DNA of 64,000 bases from CALNBC01 sp040768925 (GCA_040768925.1 JAXGLZ010000003.1:186001-250000), one strand, 5' to 3'; counted from the stretch's first letter, positions 44,054 to 52,752 are shown. Notes: a model not told the origin generated them from the sequence alone. Numbers and translations: made by a program.

Positions 44054-44263
44054 ATGCTGGTGCTGTTGTTATGCTTTGCGGTCATCGCCTTTTTTGACCT
44101 CGTTCCCCTGATCCGGCAAAAGCAGCGAAACGCCATCGCGGCGTTTTCATTTCTGTTCCTTTTTGCGCTGGTCATCGCCGTTCTGCTTTCGCTGGGCATC
44201 CGGGTGCCAAGCTCCATGCTGTTTCTTGGGGATGTGCTCGAATCGATCGGCCTGAGCTATTGA
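44054..44263 (+). CDS. Small two-helix membrane protein at the end of the ger operon
   Basis: The 69-residue protein has two hydrophobic segments (about residues 2-20 and 30-47) around a KQKQRN-like basic loop. It starts 3 bp after the permease stop and precedes the operon terminator, so it is very probably expressed with the receptor. I do not recognise the family with certainty. Small integral proteins of this sort accompany some germinant receptors (the GerD-like or D-subunit class in Bacillus megaterium and relatives). It could modulate the receptor. Confidence 0.65.
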   Translation: MLVLLLCFAVIAFFDLVPLIRQKQRNAIAAFSFLFLFALVIAVLLSLGIRVPSSMLFLGDVLESIGLSY

Positions 44264-44330
44264 CGCGGCGCCCAAAGGCCGGGCCCGTTTTGCGGCGTCG
44301 GGCGATCCGTTCGCCGTGCGCGGCAAAATA

Positions 44331-44365
44331 ATAAGGAAGCGGAGTTCTTTTTTCCGCTTCCTTAT
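44331..44365. terminator. Bidirectional terminator between the ger operon and mgtA
   Basis: ATAAGGAAGCGGA pairs with TCCGCTTCCTTAT around a T-rich loop, symmetrical enough to act on both strands. Confidence 0.82.
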
Positions 44366-44445
44366 AGGTTTTGAGAAACAAAGCGCGGCCTTCTTCCTTC
44401 CGCGCCGTTGCGGCCCTTCGCGATCCATCCCGCCGAGGCCAAAAA

Positions 44446-47100
44446 TCACAGCCATTCGCCGTATCGTCGGATATAGAGTCTTTTGATCAGCTGCGCGCAG
44501 AGGAAGTAGCCCAAAAGGATCAGCACCAGCCAGGGCACAAAGGAAACGGGCAGCGGCAGCATGTCGATCCCGACGGAGAACCTGGAAAACCCCACGAAAA
44601 CCGCGACCGCCGCGCCGGCGAAGGTCGATGCCAGCAGCGGCAAAGAGGGCCTGCTCTGGAAAAACGGGATCTTCCCCGTGCGGATCATGTGGATGACCAG
44701 AACCTGGGAAACCGTTCCGAAAACGAACCATCCGCTCTGGAACAGGGGAGCGAGCGCCTTCGTGTTCGCGCCGATGATCCACCACATGACCGCGTAGCAC
44801 AAAATGTCGAACACGGAGCTGAGCGGCCCCATGAAGGTCATGAAGGACCTGATCGATGTTGTGTCCCACTTTCTGGGTTTTTTGATGTACTCCTTATCCA
44901 CGCTGTCAAAGGGGATCCCCAGCTGCGAAAAATCGCAGAGCAGGTTCTGGACCAGGATCTGGACGGGCAGCATCGGCAGAAAGGGCAGGAAGATGCTGGC
45001 CGCGATGACGGAGATCATGTTCCCGAAATTCCCGCTCGCCGCCATCTTGATGTATTTGACGATGTTTCCGAAGGTGCGGCGGCCCTCGATCACGCCCTCT
45101 TCCAGCACCATCAGGTCCTTTTTGAGCAGGATGATGTCCGCCGTTTCCTTGGCGATGTCCACGGCGCTGTCCACCGAGATGCCGACGTCCGCCTGCCGAA
45201 GGGGAGGGGCGTCGTTGATGCCGTCGCCCATATAGCCGACGGTGTGCCCCGCGGTCTGGAACGCCCGCACCACCCGCTCCTTTTGCGAAGGGGAGAGCTT
45301 GGCGAACAGATCGCAGGTTTTGACCGCTTCCTGCAGCGCGGCGTCGTCCATCGAATCCAGCTCCCGCCCAGTGATCAGGTGGGAGGAATCCACCCCAACC
45401 TTGCGGCAAACCTTCACGGCCACGCCTTCGCTGTCCCCCGTCAGCACCACCGAACGCACCCCGTGCTCCCGCAGTGCGGTGATCGCGGCTTTCGCGCTTT
45501 CCTTCGGCGGGTCCAGGAACCCGACGAAGCCGATGAGCACCATGTCCTTCTCGTCCGCGACGGTGAAGGCGCCGCTGCCCGGAACCTCGTTCTTCTGGGC
45601 GACGGCGATCATGCGCAGGCCTTCCGCGTTGTGCTTTTCGTAGGTCTTTAACGCGAGTTCCCTGGATTCCTCGTCCATGGGAACGACTTTCCCGTTGATC
45701 TCCACAAAGGAGGAAATCGAGATCATCTCTTCCACAGCGCCCTTGGTGATCAGCTGGCGCTTGCCGTTTTTATCCGTCAGCACAACGCTCATCCTGCGGC
45801 GGGAAAAATCAAAAGGGATCTCGTCCACCAGGCTGTATCCGCCGATCAGGTTCTCCAGGCCGTATTTTGCCGCCCTGCTGATGATGGCGAGGTCGATGAG
45901 ATTCTTCAGCCCGGTCTGGAAGCTGCTGTTCAGATACGCGTGCCGCAGCACCCGGGTATCGTCCTCGCCGTGGAGGTTGATGTATTTTTCCAGAACGATC
46001 TTATCCTCGGTCAGGGTGCCGGTTTTATCCGTGCAGAGCACATCCATTTCCCCAAAGGTCTGGATCGCACCCAGGGTGCGGACGATCACCTTGTGTTTGG
46101 ACATGGAAACGGCGCCCTTTGCCAGGGTCGAGGTCATGATGACCGGGAGCATTTCCGGCGTGAGCCCGACGGCGATGCTGACCGCGAACAGCAGCGCGGA
46201 CGCCCAGTCCCCCTTTGCCGCGCCGTTGATCAGGAACACGACGGGCACCATCACCAGCATCATCCTAACCAGCAGCCTGCTGACCGAGGCGACGCCGCGC
46301 TCGAAGCTGGTCTGTGCCCTGTCTCCGGAGAGGGACTTCGCCATCGAGCCGAAATACGTTTCGTTGCCTGTCAGCAGCACCATCGCCGCCGCGCTGCCGC
46401 TGACGACGTTCGAGCCCATGAACCCGATGTTCGCAAGGTCGGTCAGAGCGTCGTCCTCGCGGCTCTTGACGGCGCTGAATTTCTCCACCGGGTTGGATTC
46501 GCCGGTCAGGGCGGACTGGGCGACGAAGGTGTCCTTCGTGGAGAGAAAGCGGACGTCCGCCGGAAGCATATCCCCCGCGGAAAGGCGGACGATATCCCCC
46601 GGAACCAACTCGTCCATGGGGATTTCGATCAGCGTTCCGTCCCGCCAGACGTCGGCCTTGTTCGAAATCATTTTCGACAGCTTTTCCGCCGCCGCGTTGG
46701 AGCGCTGGCTCTGCACAAACGCCACAAGGCTGGAAAGCAGCACCAAAGAGACGATGATCATCACCGTCAGGTAATCGGGTTTGAGCGAGGCGACGACGTC
46801 GGTAAAATAAGTAATGACTGCGACGATCAGCAAAATCGCGTTGAAGGGGTTGATGACCGCTTCCCTCAACCTGTGCGGCACCGTGTTCCTGTTGCCCACC
46901 GTGATGGCGTTTTTCCCGTATTCGCGGAGCCTGTCTTCCGCTTCTTCCCCCGTCAATCCCTTTGGGGTGGTGGAAAGCTCGCCGCACAGCTCGCCGGTCT
47001 CCAAAAAGGCGAAGGAGCGGAGCTTCAGCTCCGAATCGCGCTTGTTCTTCTGAATCTGCCTGTTTACATTTTTTTTGATGCCGAAGTTCACTGGAATCAT
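44446..47100 (-). CDS. mgtA: Magnesium-translocating P-type ATPase
   Basis: The protein of about 884 residues is a P3B-type ATPase of the MgtA/MgtB family. It has the actuator TGES motif (SALTGESNPVEKF), the phosphorylation motif CTDKTGTL, KGAVEEM, the MGDGINDAPPL hinge and about ten membrane helices. These take up Mg2+ when it is scarce. Homologous N-terminal blocks (GLTGEEAEDRLREYGKN) fit full length. The start is uncertain: ATG 47100 sits right on its AAAGGG site, while GTG 47091 gives ideal spacing. A leader with a small ORF and terminator precedes it. Confidence 0.93.
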   Translation of the reverse strand: MIPVNFGIKKNVNRQIQKNKRDSELKLRSFAFLETGELCGELSTTPKGLTGEEAEDRLREYGKNAITVGNRNTVPHRLREAVINPFNAILLIVAVITYFTDVVASLKPDYLTVMIIVSLVLLSSLVAFVQSQRSNAAAEKLSKMISNKADVWRDGTLIEIPMDELVPGDIVRLSAGDMLPADVRFLSTKDTFVAQSALTGESNPVEKFSAVKSREDDALTDLANIGFMGSNVVSGSAAAMVLLTGNETYFGSMAKSLSGDRAQTSFERGVASVSRLLVRMMLVMVPVVFLINGAAKGDWASALLFAVSIAVGLTPEMLPVIMTSTLAKGAVSMSKHKVIVRTLGAIQTFGEMDVLCTDKTGTLTEDKIVLEKYINLHGEDDTRVLRHAYLNSSFQTGLKNLIDLAIISRAAKYGLENLIGGYSLVDEIPFDFSRRRMSVVLTDKNGKRQLITKGAVEEMISISSFVEINGKVVPMDEESRELALKTYEKHNAEGLRMIAVAQKNEVPGSGAFTVADEKDMVLIGFVGFLDPPKESAKAAITALREHGVRSVVLTGDSEGVAVKVCRKVGVDSSHLITGRELDSMDDAALQEAVKTCDLFAKLSPSQKERVVRAFQTAGHTVGYMGDGINDAPPLRQADVGISVDSAVDIAKETADIILLKKDLMVLEEGVIEGRRTFGNIVKYIKMAASGNFGNMISVIAASIFLPFLPMLPVQILVQNLLCDFSQLGIPFDSVDKEYIKKPRKWDTTSIRSFMTFMGPLSSVFDILCYAVMWWIIGANTKALAPLFQSGWFVFGTVSQVLVIHMIRTGKIPFFQSRPSLPLLASTFAGAAVAVFVGFSRFSVGIDMLPLPVSFVPWLVLILLGYFLCAQLIKRLYIRRYGEWL

Positions 47101-47143
47101 CCCTTTCTGTCTATGATTCCCCAGCGAAAGCATAATATGGCAA

Positions 47144-47168
47144 CAAAAAAGCCGCCCCAAGAGACGGC
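47144..47168 (-). terminator. Attenuator-like terminator in the mgtA leader
   Basis: On the minus strand GCCGTC-TCTTGG-GGCGGC is followed by TTTTTTG, between the leader ORF and mgtA. CCGCCC (47180-47185) at the end of the leader ORF can pair with GGGCGG of the 3' arm as an alternative, so translation of the leader ORF could set the choice. Confidence 0.65.
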
Positions 47169-47187
47169 AGTGCAAAAGCGGGCGGTA

Positions 47188-47307
47188 TCAGACCATATGC
47201 AAAAGTGCATCATGGACAACAGCCCGTTTGACAACGCCGTCAAACCGGTATATGCCTGCGCGCTGAGGTTTGAAGCCGCTCAGCGGACTTCGGGGATTGC
47301 CGTCCAT
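47188..47307 (-). CDS. Candidate 39-residue leader peptide upstream of mgtA
   Basis: The ORF starts with ATG after AAGGAAGTG and encodes MDGNPRSPLSGFKPQRAGIY as its first 20 residues, with Pro at positions 5, 8 and 14. It ends about 20 nt before the attenuator hairpin. The known mgtL and related leaders of enterobacterial mgtA are short ORFs rich in Pro codons, but this ORF has no visible similarity to them beyond that. A second small ORF (MEKEVKKWTAIPEVR) overlaps the start in another frame. Coding status is inferred from position only. Confidence 0.45.
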   Translation of the reverse strand: MDGNPRSPLSGFKPQRAGIYRFDGVVKRAVVHDALLHMV

Positions 47308-47341
47308 TTTTTCACTTCCTTTTCCATAGTCTGTATTATAA

Positions 47342-47370
47342 ACTATACCTTTTTTGAGCGGAACAGTCAA
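47342..47370 (-). promoter_or_regulatory. Promoter of the mgtA leader transcript
   Basis: On the minus strand TTGACT (47365-47370) and TATAGT (47342-47347) have a 17-bp spacer, giving a leader of about 240 nt before mgtA. Confidence 0.65.
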
Positions 47371-47472
47371 CACCGCAAGGGCAGCGGTGTTGGTTTTATT
47401 CAAATCCCCGGGCCGCGCCCCCCTTTTGCGCGGCGGTTCGTTTGTCCGCCGCAAGCGGAAAAAGTGAGCCGC

Positions 47473-48408
47473 TCACTCCGAAAGGCTTTCGTGGATTCTC
47501 AAAAGATTTTCTTCCATCCGTTCGAGATAGGTCCGGCCGTCCTCGCTAGTTTCCATCGTGAAGATGGTCTGCACTTTTGCGCCGACCTCCGCGGCCAGGG
47601 TCTGGGAAACCGCCGGGCTGGCCATTTCCTCCGCGAAGATCGTCGTCACGCCGTTTTCTTTGCAATACTCCACAAGGGCGGTCAATTGCTGCGCGCTGGG
47701 CTCGCCCCCGGCGTAGATATCCATCACGCTTTTCTGCGTCAGGCCGAAATCCCGGCAAAGATAGCCGAAAGCGGCGTGGCCGGTCACAAAACTGTTTTTT
47801 TCCGCCTGGCTGAACTTTTCTTTGTATTCGTCATAAAGCGCTTCGAGCCGGGAAACGAATTCCTGGCAGTTTGCCTCGTAATAATCTTTATTTTCCGGGT
47901 CTATGAGAACAAGGGCGTTTTTGATGTTCACGGCTTCCGTTTCCGCCCCTTTGACGCCCAGCCAAAGGTGGGGATCATAGCTGACTTCGCCGTGCCCCAC
48001 CCCTTTTTGACCGGCTTCGCCGCCGGAACCTGCCCGCTCGATCAAATCCGCCCCTTCCGACGCGACGACGACGATGAGCCCTTCGTTGTTCGCCGCGGCG
48101 ACGGCCTCTTCCGCCCAGCCTTCCATTCCCAGGCCGTTGTAAACAAAAAGATCCGCCGCGGCCAGGCCGGCAAGGTCCTGGGCTTTCGGCTCGAAATCAT
48201 GGGCCTCCGTCCCGTCGGGAATAATCGCGGAAACCGTCACCCTGTCCCCGCCCACCGCTTCGGCAAATTCCCCAAGCGCGTTGAAGGAAACCGAAACCCT
48301 GATCCTTCCTTCCGCCTGCGAATCCTTTTCACCGTTCGTTTTGCCGCACGCCGAAAGGCCAAGCGCCGCGGCCGCGCACAGCAAAAGGGCAACTGCTTTT
48401 TTGATCAT
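47473..48408 (-). CDS. znuA: Zinc ABC transporter substrate-binding lipoprotein
   Basis: The 311-residue protein has a lipoprotein signal ending in LGLSAC and the cluster A-I fold. The metal ligands lie in PDGTEAHDFEPKAQDL (His), YDPHLWLGV (His) and TGHAAFGYLCRDFG (His), with a C-terminal Asp/Glu region (FAEEMASPAVSQ). A short His-containing loop (GVGHGEVSYDPH) lies where zinc-type proteins have a His-rich loop. It is divergent from the ATPase, permease and Fur-family genes. ATG 48408 has GGAGG upstream; the longer frame runs over the operator region. Confidence 0.9.
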   Translation of the reverse strand: MIKKAVALLLCAAAALGLSACGKTNGEKDSQAEGRIRVSVSFNALGEFAEAVGGDRVTVSAIIPDGTEAHDFEPKAQDLAGLAAADLFVYNGLGMEGWAEEAVAAANNEGLIVVVASEGADLIERAGSGGEAGQKGVGHGEVSYDPHLWLGVKGAETEAVNIKNALVLIDPENKDYYEANCQEFVSRLEALYDEYKEKFSQAEKNSFVTGHAAFGYLCRDFGLTQKSVMDIYAGGEPSAQQLTALVEYCKENGVTTIFAEEMASPAVSQTLAAEVGAKVQTIFTMETSEDGRTYLERMEENLLRIHESLSE

Positions 48409-48431
48409 GCTGCGATCCTCCGAAAAACCAC

Positions 48432-48461
48432 TTGCAAATGCTTCCCATTTGCATTTATAAT
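48432..48461 (+). promoter_or_regulatory. Promoter and candidate Zur operator between znuA and znuCB
   Basis: TTGCAA (48432-48437) and TATAAT (48456-48461) have an 18-bp spacer toward znuC. The spacer holds the perfect palindrome TGCAAATG-CTTCC-CATTTGCA (48433-48453). A Fur-family protein bound there would block the promoter. The palindrome also lies in the znuA leader on the other strand, so it could control both directions. Confidence 0.6.
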
Positions 48462-48548
48462 ACAGTATATTTGCCGGGAATTCCGCTGTCAAGCGCAAAG
48501 GATGCGCATTTGCGAAAGGATTCCGTCGGGTTGCAAGAAGGAGTTTCT

Positions 48549-49226
48549 ATGGTTCGTATTGAGAATTTGTTTTTTTCCTATACCGGGTCGCCGCCCTATG
48601 TGCTGAACGGCATCGATCTTGAAATCAAAGACGGGGAATACGTTTCCTTCCTTGGCGACAACGGCAGCGGAAAGACGACGCTGATGCGCCTTGTTCTGAA
48701 ATTTCTCTCCCCGACCTGCGGAAGCATTGCCCTTCACGCAAAACGGATCGGGTACGTTCCGCAGAAAAACGACTTTTCCAATTCCCAGTTTCCGATCACG
48801 GTTTTTGAGGCGATGAATTCTTACCGCAGGCTTTTGAAGATCAAGGACAAAAGCGTGATCCAAAGCTGCCTGGAACGGGTGGGCATGGCGGGCTTTGGCA
48901 GCTCGCTGATGGGCGCGCTTTCCGGCGGGCAGAACCAGAAAATCCTCGTCGCCCGGGCGCTCCTCGGGGACCCGGACCTCTTGGTGCTGGACGAACCCTC
49001 CACCGGGGTGGACGCCAACAGCCAAAGGGAGATCTACGCTTTTTTGCGGCGGCTGAACCGCGAAAACGGCATCACCATCCTTTCGGTGGAGCACAACCTC
49101 GAAGCCGCCATCGCGAATTCCACCCTGATTTACCACCTGAAGGCCGGGAACGGGCATCTTTGCTCCCCCCGAAAATACGCGGACGAGTTTTTGAACGCAA
49201 AAGGAAGAACCGACGCAAATGCTTAG
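48549..49226 (+). CDS. znuC: Zinc ABC transporter ATP-binding protein
   Basis: The 225-residue protein has Walker A GDNGSGKTT, signature ALSGGQNQKILVARAL and Walker B LLVLDEPSTGVD, with the ZnuC/AdcC-type GYVPQKNDFSNSQFPITVFE block. It starts with AAGGAG before ATG 48549 and overlaps the permease gene by 8 bp. The frame extends upstream to 48432, but that part is the promoter region. Confidence 0.92.
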   Translation: MVRIENLFFSYTGSPPYVLNGIDLEIKDGEYVSFLGDNGSGKTTLMRLVLKFLSPTCGSIALHAKRIGYVPQKNDFSNSQFPITVFEAMNSYRRLLKIKDKSVIQSCLERVGMAGFGSSLMGALSGGQNQKILVARALLGDPDLLVLDEPSTGVDANSQREIYAFLRRLNRENGITILSVEHNLEAAIANSTLIYHLKAGNGHLCSPRKYADEFLNAKGRTDANA

Positions 49227-50034
49227 CTTTACTTTTATGCAAAACGCCCTGCTCGCTTCGGCATTCATTTCGATCCTGTGCCCCTGCATCGGGATTTTTC
49301 TGGTGCTGCGCCGGTATTCGATGATCGGGGACACCCTTGCCCACGCTTCCCTTGCGGGGATCACCATCGGCCTGGCCACGAACCAGAACCCGATCATCGG
49401 CGCGTTTGTCTTCACCTCGATCTGCGGGGCGCTGATCGAATTTCTGCGCAATTATTTCAAGAAGCACACCGATCTCATCCTGTCCATTGTGCTTGCCCTG
49501 AGCGTGGGCACGGCGATCACCATCATCAGCTCGGGCAGGCTCCACGCCAACGCCGATTCCTTTATGTTCGGCAGCATTCTGACCGTGACCCGGCTGGATA
49601 CGCTGCTGGTTTTCATCCTGAGCGCGATCTCCGTACTGACCCTCGTCCTGCTTTACCACCAGATGGTGTACATCGCTTATGACGAGGAGGCCGCGAAGAT
49701 CGCCGGCGTCCGGGTGCGGCTGATCAATTACGTCTTTTCCATCCTTGTGGCTTCCGCGATTTCCGTTTCCATCAGGATCGTGGGGGTGCTGGTTTTGAGT
49801 TCCATGATCGCGCTGCCCGTCGCCACCGCCCTCCAGCTTGGCAAGGGCTTTAAGCTCACGCTGGTTTTCTCCATTGTTTTCAGCGTGATCGACATCATGC
49901 TCGGGCTTTTTATCTCTTATTACCTGAACGTCGCCCCCGGCGGCTTCACGGCCCTTGTTTCCGTCGCCGTGCTCGTCCTTGTCCTCATCGGCAGGAAAAT
50001 AAGCGCAAGCGTCAGGGCCGCCAGGCAAAACTGA
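49219..50034 (+). CDS. znuB: Zinc ABC transporter permease
   Basis: The 271-residue polytopic protein belongs to the ABC-3 (ZnuB/AdcB) family: FMQNALLASAFISILCPCIGIFLVLRRYSMIGDTLAHASLAG in parts (VLRRYSMIGDTLAHASLAG), AYDEEAAKIAGV and VSSMIALPVATA-like (LVLSSMIALPVATA). It is translated after the ATPase with an 8-bp overlap. Confidence 0.92.
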   Translation: MLSFTFMQNALLASAFISILCPCIGIFLVLRRYSMIGDTLAHASLAGITIGLATNQNPIIGAFVFTSICGALIEFLRNYFKKHTDLILSIVLALSVGTAITIISSGRLHANADSFMFGSILTVTRLDTLLVFILSAISVLTLVLLYHQMVYIAYDEEAAKIAGVRVRLINYVFSILVASAISVSIRIVGVLVLSSMIALPVATALQLGKGFKLTLVFSIVFSVIDIMLGLFISYYLNVAPGGFTALVSVAVLVLVLIGRKISASVRAARQN

Positions 50035-50121
50035 GGCGCGGCCGCGAATGCGGCCTCCGGGCGGGATTGCCCGGGAATTTTAAAACGGCTTTTATCCTCT
50101 TTTCAGCAAAGTAGAACGAAG

Positions 50122-50550
50122 GTGAACGATTTGAAAGAAACGCCGAACCCCTGGCCCGCGGGCCTCAAAAGAACCAGGCAGCGCGAGGGCGTGCTCGCCG
50201 TGCTTGAGCAGGCGAACAAGCCCTTGAGCGCCGCGGAGATCTGCTCCAAGCTGGAAGAAAACGGCGAAAAAGCCTGGCTTTCCACCGTTTACCGGATACT
50301 CGAGCTTTTTGTCGAGAAAGAAATGGCCGTCAAAACCAGCGTCATGAACAGCGATGTGGCCGTTTACGAGTTGAACCGTTATAAGCACAAGCATTACGCC
50401 GTGTGCATCGGCTGCCACAAGATGATCGGGATGAACAACTGCCCGATGGACGCGTTCATCCCCGAGCTCGACGAGCAGAACTTCCGCGTCGTCGGCCACA
50501 ATCTTCAGGTTTTCGGCTTTTGCAAGGATTGCAGGCAGCGCGACGGCTGA
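50122..50550 (+). CDS. zur: Fur-family metalloregulator, probably zinc-responsive (Zur)
   Basis: The 142-residue protein has the Fur winged helix (TRQREGVLAVLEQANKPLSAAEICSKL, STVYRILELF), the metal-binding HKHYAVCIGCHK and the two structural-zinc CxxC pairs (CIGC and CKDC). Its place after znuCB makes zinc sensing likely, and the palindrome at 48433 is a candidate target. The start is uncertain: GTG 50122 is in frame, but TTG 50131 sits at better spacing behind AAGGTGA. Confidence 0.8.
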   Translation: MNDLKETPNPWPAGLKRTRQREGVLAVLEQANKPLSAAEICSKLEENGEKAWLSTVYRILELFVEKEMAVKTSVMNSDVAVYELNRYKHKHYAVCIGCHKMIGMNNCPMDAFIPELDEQNFRVVGHNLQVFGFCKDCRQRDG

Positions 50551-50638
50551 CGCGCCGCGCGTTTTTGTTCGGCTTTGGCGCATGGGTTTTTCTTTGGGTG
50601 GTTTTTGCGCCGGGCGGGCCAAAAGGGAATAAAGAGAA

Positions 50639-50665
50639 AAGAGCCGCCGGACGCCCGGCGGCTCT
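50639..50665. terminator. Bidirectional terminator between the zur gene and the flavin reductase gene
   Basis: AAGAGCCGCCGG and CCGGCGGCTCTT form a 12-bp stem with a 3-nt loop. An A-rich side serves the minus strand. Confidence 0.82.
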
Positions 50666-50685
50666 TGCCTTTTGCTGAATAAACC

Positions 50686-52671
50686 TTACTTCTTGGCTGC
50701 CGCGTTGGTTCCGGCCAGCCTTCCCGTTGTGATGCATTCGGAAATGGCGTTCCCGCCCAGGCGGTTGCCGCCGTGGAATCCGCCGGTAACCTCGCCCGCG
50801 GCGTAAAGCCCCGCGATGATGTTTCCGTTTGCGTCGAGCACGCGGGCTTCGACATCGACCTCAACGCCGCCCATGGTGTGGTGAACCGCGGGAGCGCGGG
50901 GGTTTGCAAAGTACGGGCCGGTTTCTTCGATCTTTGCCGTGGTGTTGAAGATGGTCCTGCCCGTAAGCTCGTCATACCCCGCGTCGATGGCGGCGTTGTA
51001 ATCGTCCACCGTCTTTCTCAGCACGGCGGGATCGATGCCGATCTGAGCGGCGAGCTCTTCGATGGTATCCGCGCGGTAAACCGCGCCCCGGGCGACAAGA
51101 TCGTCCACGGAGATGCCGTAGGTGTTGACGAAATTCTCGTCCAGACGGCTGTTCTGATAGCTGCTGATGATGTACATCATGCCGTTGGTCTGCTCGAGGG
51201 TCGCGGCGCAGAGCACGTCGCGTCGTTCGGTTTCGTTGACGTAGCGCAGGCCTTCCTGGTTGACATACATGCTGGTGGTGTCGCCGACGTTCGTGGAAGT
51301 TTCGCCGGTCTTCGGGTCGGCGATAAGGAGCTGGATCTTGTCCATTCCGACCAGGTTCGCGCCGATTTCCTGGGCCATGATGATGCCGTCGCCCGTGATG
51401 GCGGGGCTGTTCGTCGTCGGCACCGTCGGGCCGAGGTCCGCCCAGATGCTGTTGTATGCGACGCGCATTTCGACGTTCGCGCCGAATCCGCCGGTGGCGA
51501 GGACCACGCCCTTTTCAGCGGTATAGACATAGGGGGTTCCGTTTGCGGCCACCGCCTGGACGCCGGTCACCCTGCCGTCTTCAACGATCAGGGATTCGGC
51601 CTTGATCTCAAGGTCGTATTCGATGTTCAGGCTCTTGGCTTCCGCGTCGTCCTTCATGACTTCGATGAAGCCGATGCCGCTCTTATAGGTCTTGGACATG
51701 TTGGACCTGGGCCACAGCGAACCGACGATCACGATGGAGTTGTCCTTCCAGTCGAAGCCCATGCCCCTGAGCCATTCGTAGGTTTCCGGGGCCTTGGCGC
51801 ACATCGATTCGATCAGCGCGGGATTGCCGATATAGTCGCCGTCCACGTAGGTCTGGATCATGTGCAGGTAGATGGAGTCAAACAGATAGGTGCTTCCGGC
51901 AGCCTTATAGGCGGCGAACTCGCTTGCGAGGTTCTCCTGCCAGGACTTCATGATGTCGTCCTTGGGCTCCATCGTGCAGTAAGTTTCGACCTGCTTGATC
52001 TGGCCTTCGGTCATGGTCTGATTCTTCTGGTTTTCCGGATACACGGCGTTAAAATACCCGCCGGAACGCACCGTGTTGCCGCCGAGGGCCGCAGTTTTTT
52101 CGACGATGATGACGCTTGCTCCGTTGTCCGCCGCGGCATGGGCGGCGGCAACGCCCGCTCCGCCTCCGCCGATGACGATAACGTCCGCTTTGCGCTCGAC
52201 GAGTTCGCCCGCGGCTTCGGCTTCGATCGCAACGGCTTTGAGGGCGTCGACATCGCCGCCCGCCTGGGCAACGGCGTCCGCAACGGCTGCGAGTATCGCT
52301 TCACTCGTCATTGTGGCCGTCGCGACCACGTCCACCGCAAGGGACTGGTACTTTACGATTTCCTGGGGTATCCTCTGGATGGGCAGATCGGAGATCCCCT
52401 CGGTTTCGGTATGGGAAACGATCTTTACTTCAACGATTGACGTTTCGTCGAAAGTCACCTCGACTTTGAGTTCGCCGTTTCTTCCCGCGCCGGTTCCCGT
52501 ATAGGTTCCGGGGGTGTATTTGGCCGCTGCGTCGCCTTCGTTTACCGCGAGCGACGGAGCCGGGGTATCTGCGGCCTGCTGATCGGGCGCCGTGCCGCAA
52601 GCGGCAAAGCTAAGCGCCATGACCAGGCAGAGAACAAAAGCCGCAATCCTCAAGGGCATCTTCTGTTTCAT
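50686..52671 (-). CDS. Exported FMN-binding, FAD-dependent reductase (flavocytochrome c/urocanate-reductase-like)
   Basis: The 661-residue protein has a lipoprotein-type signal (SFAAC, Cys25), an FMN-binding domain (about residues 50-140), and a large FAD domain starting with VIGGGGAGVAAAHAA (about 165). FRD-type active-site blocks are HHTMGGVEVD, AGEVTGGFHGGNRLGGNAI and the GFDWKDN region. It should sit outside the membrane and reduce an unsaturated acid with electrons from the cytoplasmic side. The flavinylation motif is unusual: DVVATATMTS where relatives have D-A-V-S-G-A-T-V-T-S, so the Gly is replaced. ATG 52671 follows AGGAGGAAG. Confidence 0.88.
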   Translation of the reverse strand: MKQKMPLRIAAFVLCLVMALSFAACGTAPDQQAADTPAPSLAVNEGDAAAKYTPGTYTGTGAGRNGELKVEVTFDETSIVEVKIVSHTETEGISDLPIQRIPQEIVKYQSLAVDVVATATMTSEAILAAVADAVAQAGGDVDALKAVAIEAEAAGELVERKADVIVIGGGGAGVAAAHAAADNGASVIIVEKTAALGGNTVRSGGYFNAVYPENQKNQTMTEGQIKQVETYCTMEPKDDIMKSWQENLASEFAAYKAAGSTYLFDSIYLHMIQTYVDGDYIGNPALIESMCAKAPETYEWLRGMGFDWKDNSIVIVGSLWPRSNMSKTYKSGIGFIEVMKDDAEAKSLNIEYDLEIKAESLIVEDGRVTGVQAVAANGTPYVYTAEKGVVLATGGFGANVEMRVAYNSIWADLGPTVPTTNSPAITGDGIIMAQEIGANLVGMDKIQLLIADPKTGETSTNVGDTTSMYVNQEGLRYVNETERRDVLCAATLEQTNGMMYIISSYQNSRLDENFVNTYGISVDDLVARGAVYRADTIEELAAQIGIDPAVLRKTVDDYNAAIDAGYDELTGRTIFNTTAKIEETGPYFANPRAPAVHHTMGGVEVDVEARVLDANGNIIAGLYAAGEVTGGFHGGNRLGGNAISECITTGRLAGTNAAAKK

Positions 52672-52752
52672 TTTCTTCCTCCTGTTTTTGCTTTTTGGAA
52701 CATTCTCCATCCTTTTTAGCTGAAAAGCCCCAAAAGAATACGCAAAATAATA

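Noticed and set aside
47100..47340. M-box (Mg2+) riboswitch before mgtA
   Set aside because: The conserved M-box blocks are not visible. The leader shows a small ORF and an attenuator instead.
45940..48606. An 888-codon plus-strand frame across mgtA and znuA
   Set aside because: It runs antisense through two well-supported genes, the mgtA leader and the zinc operator. It has no recognisable domain.
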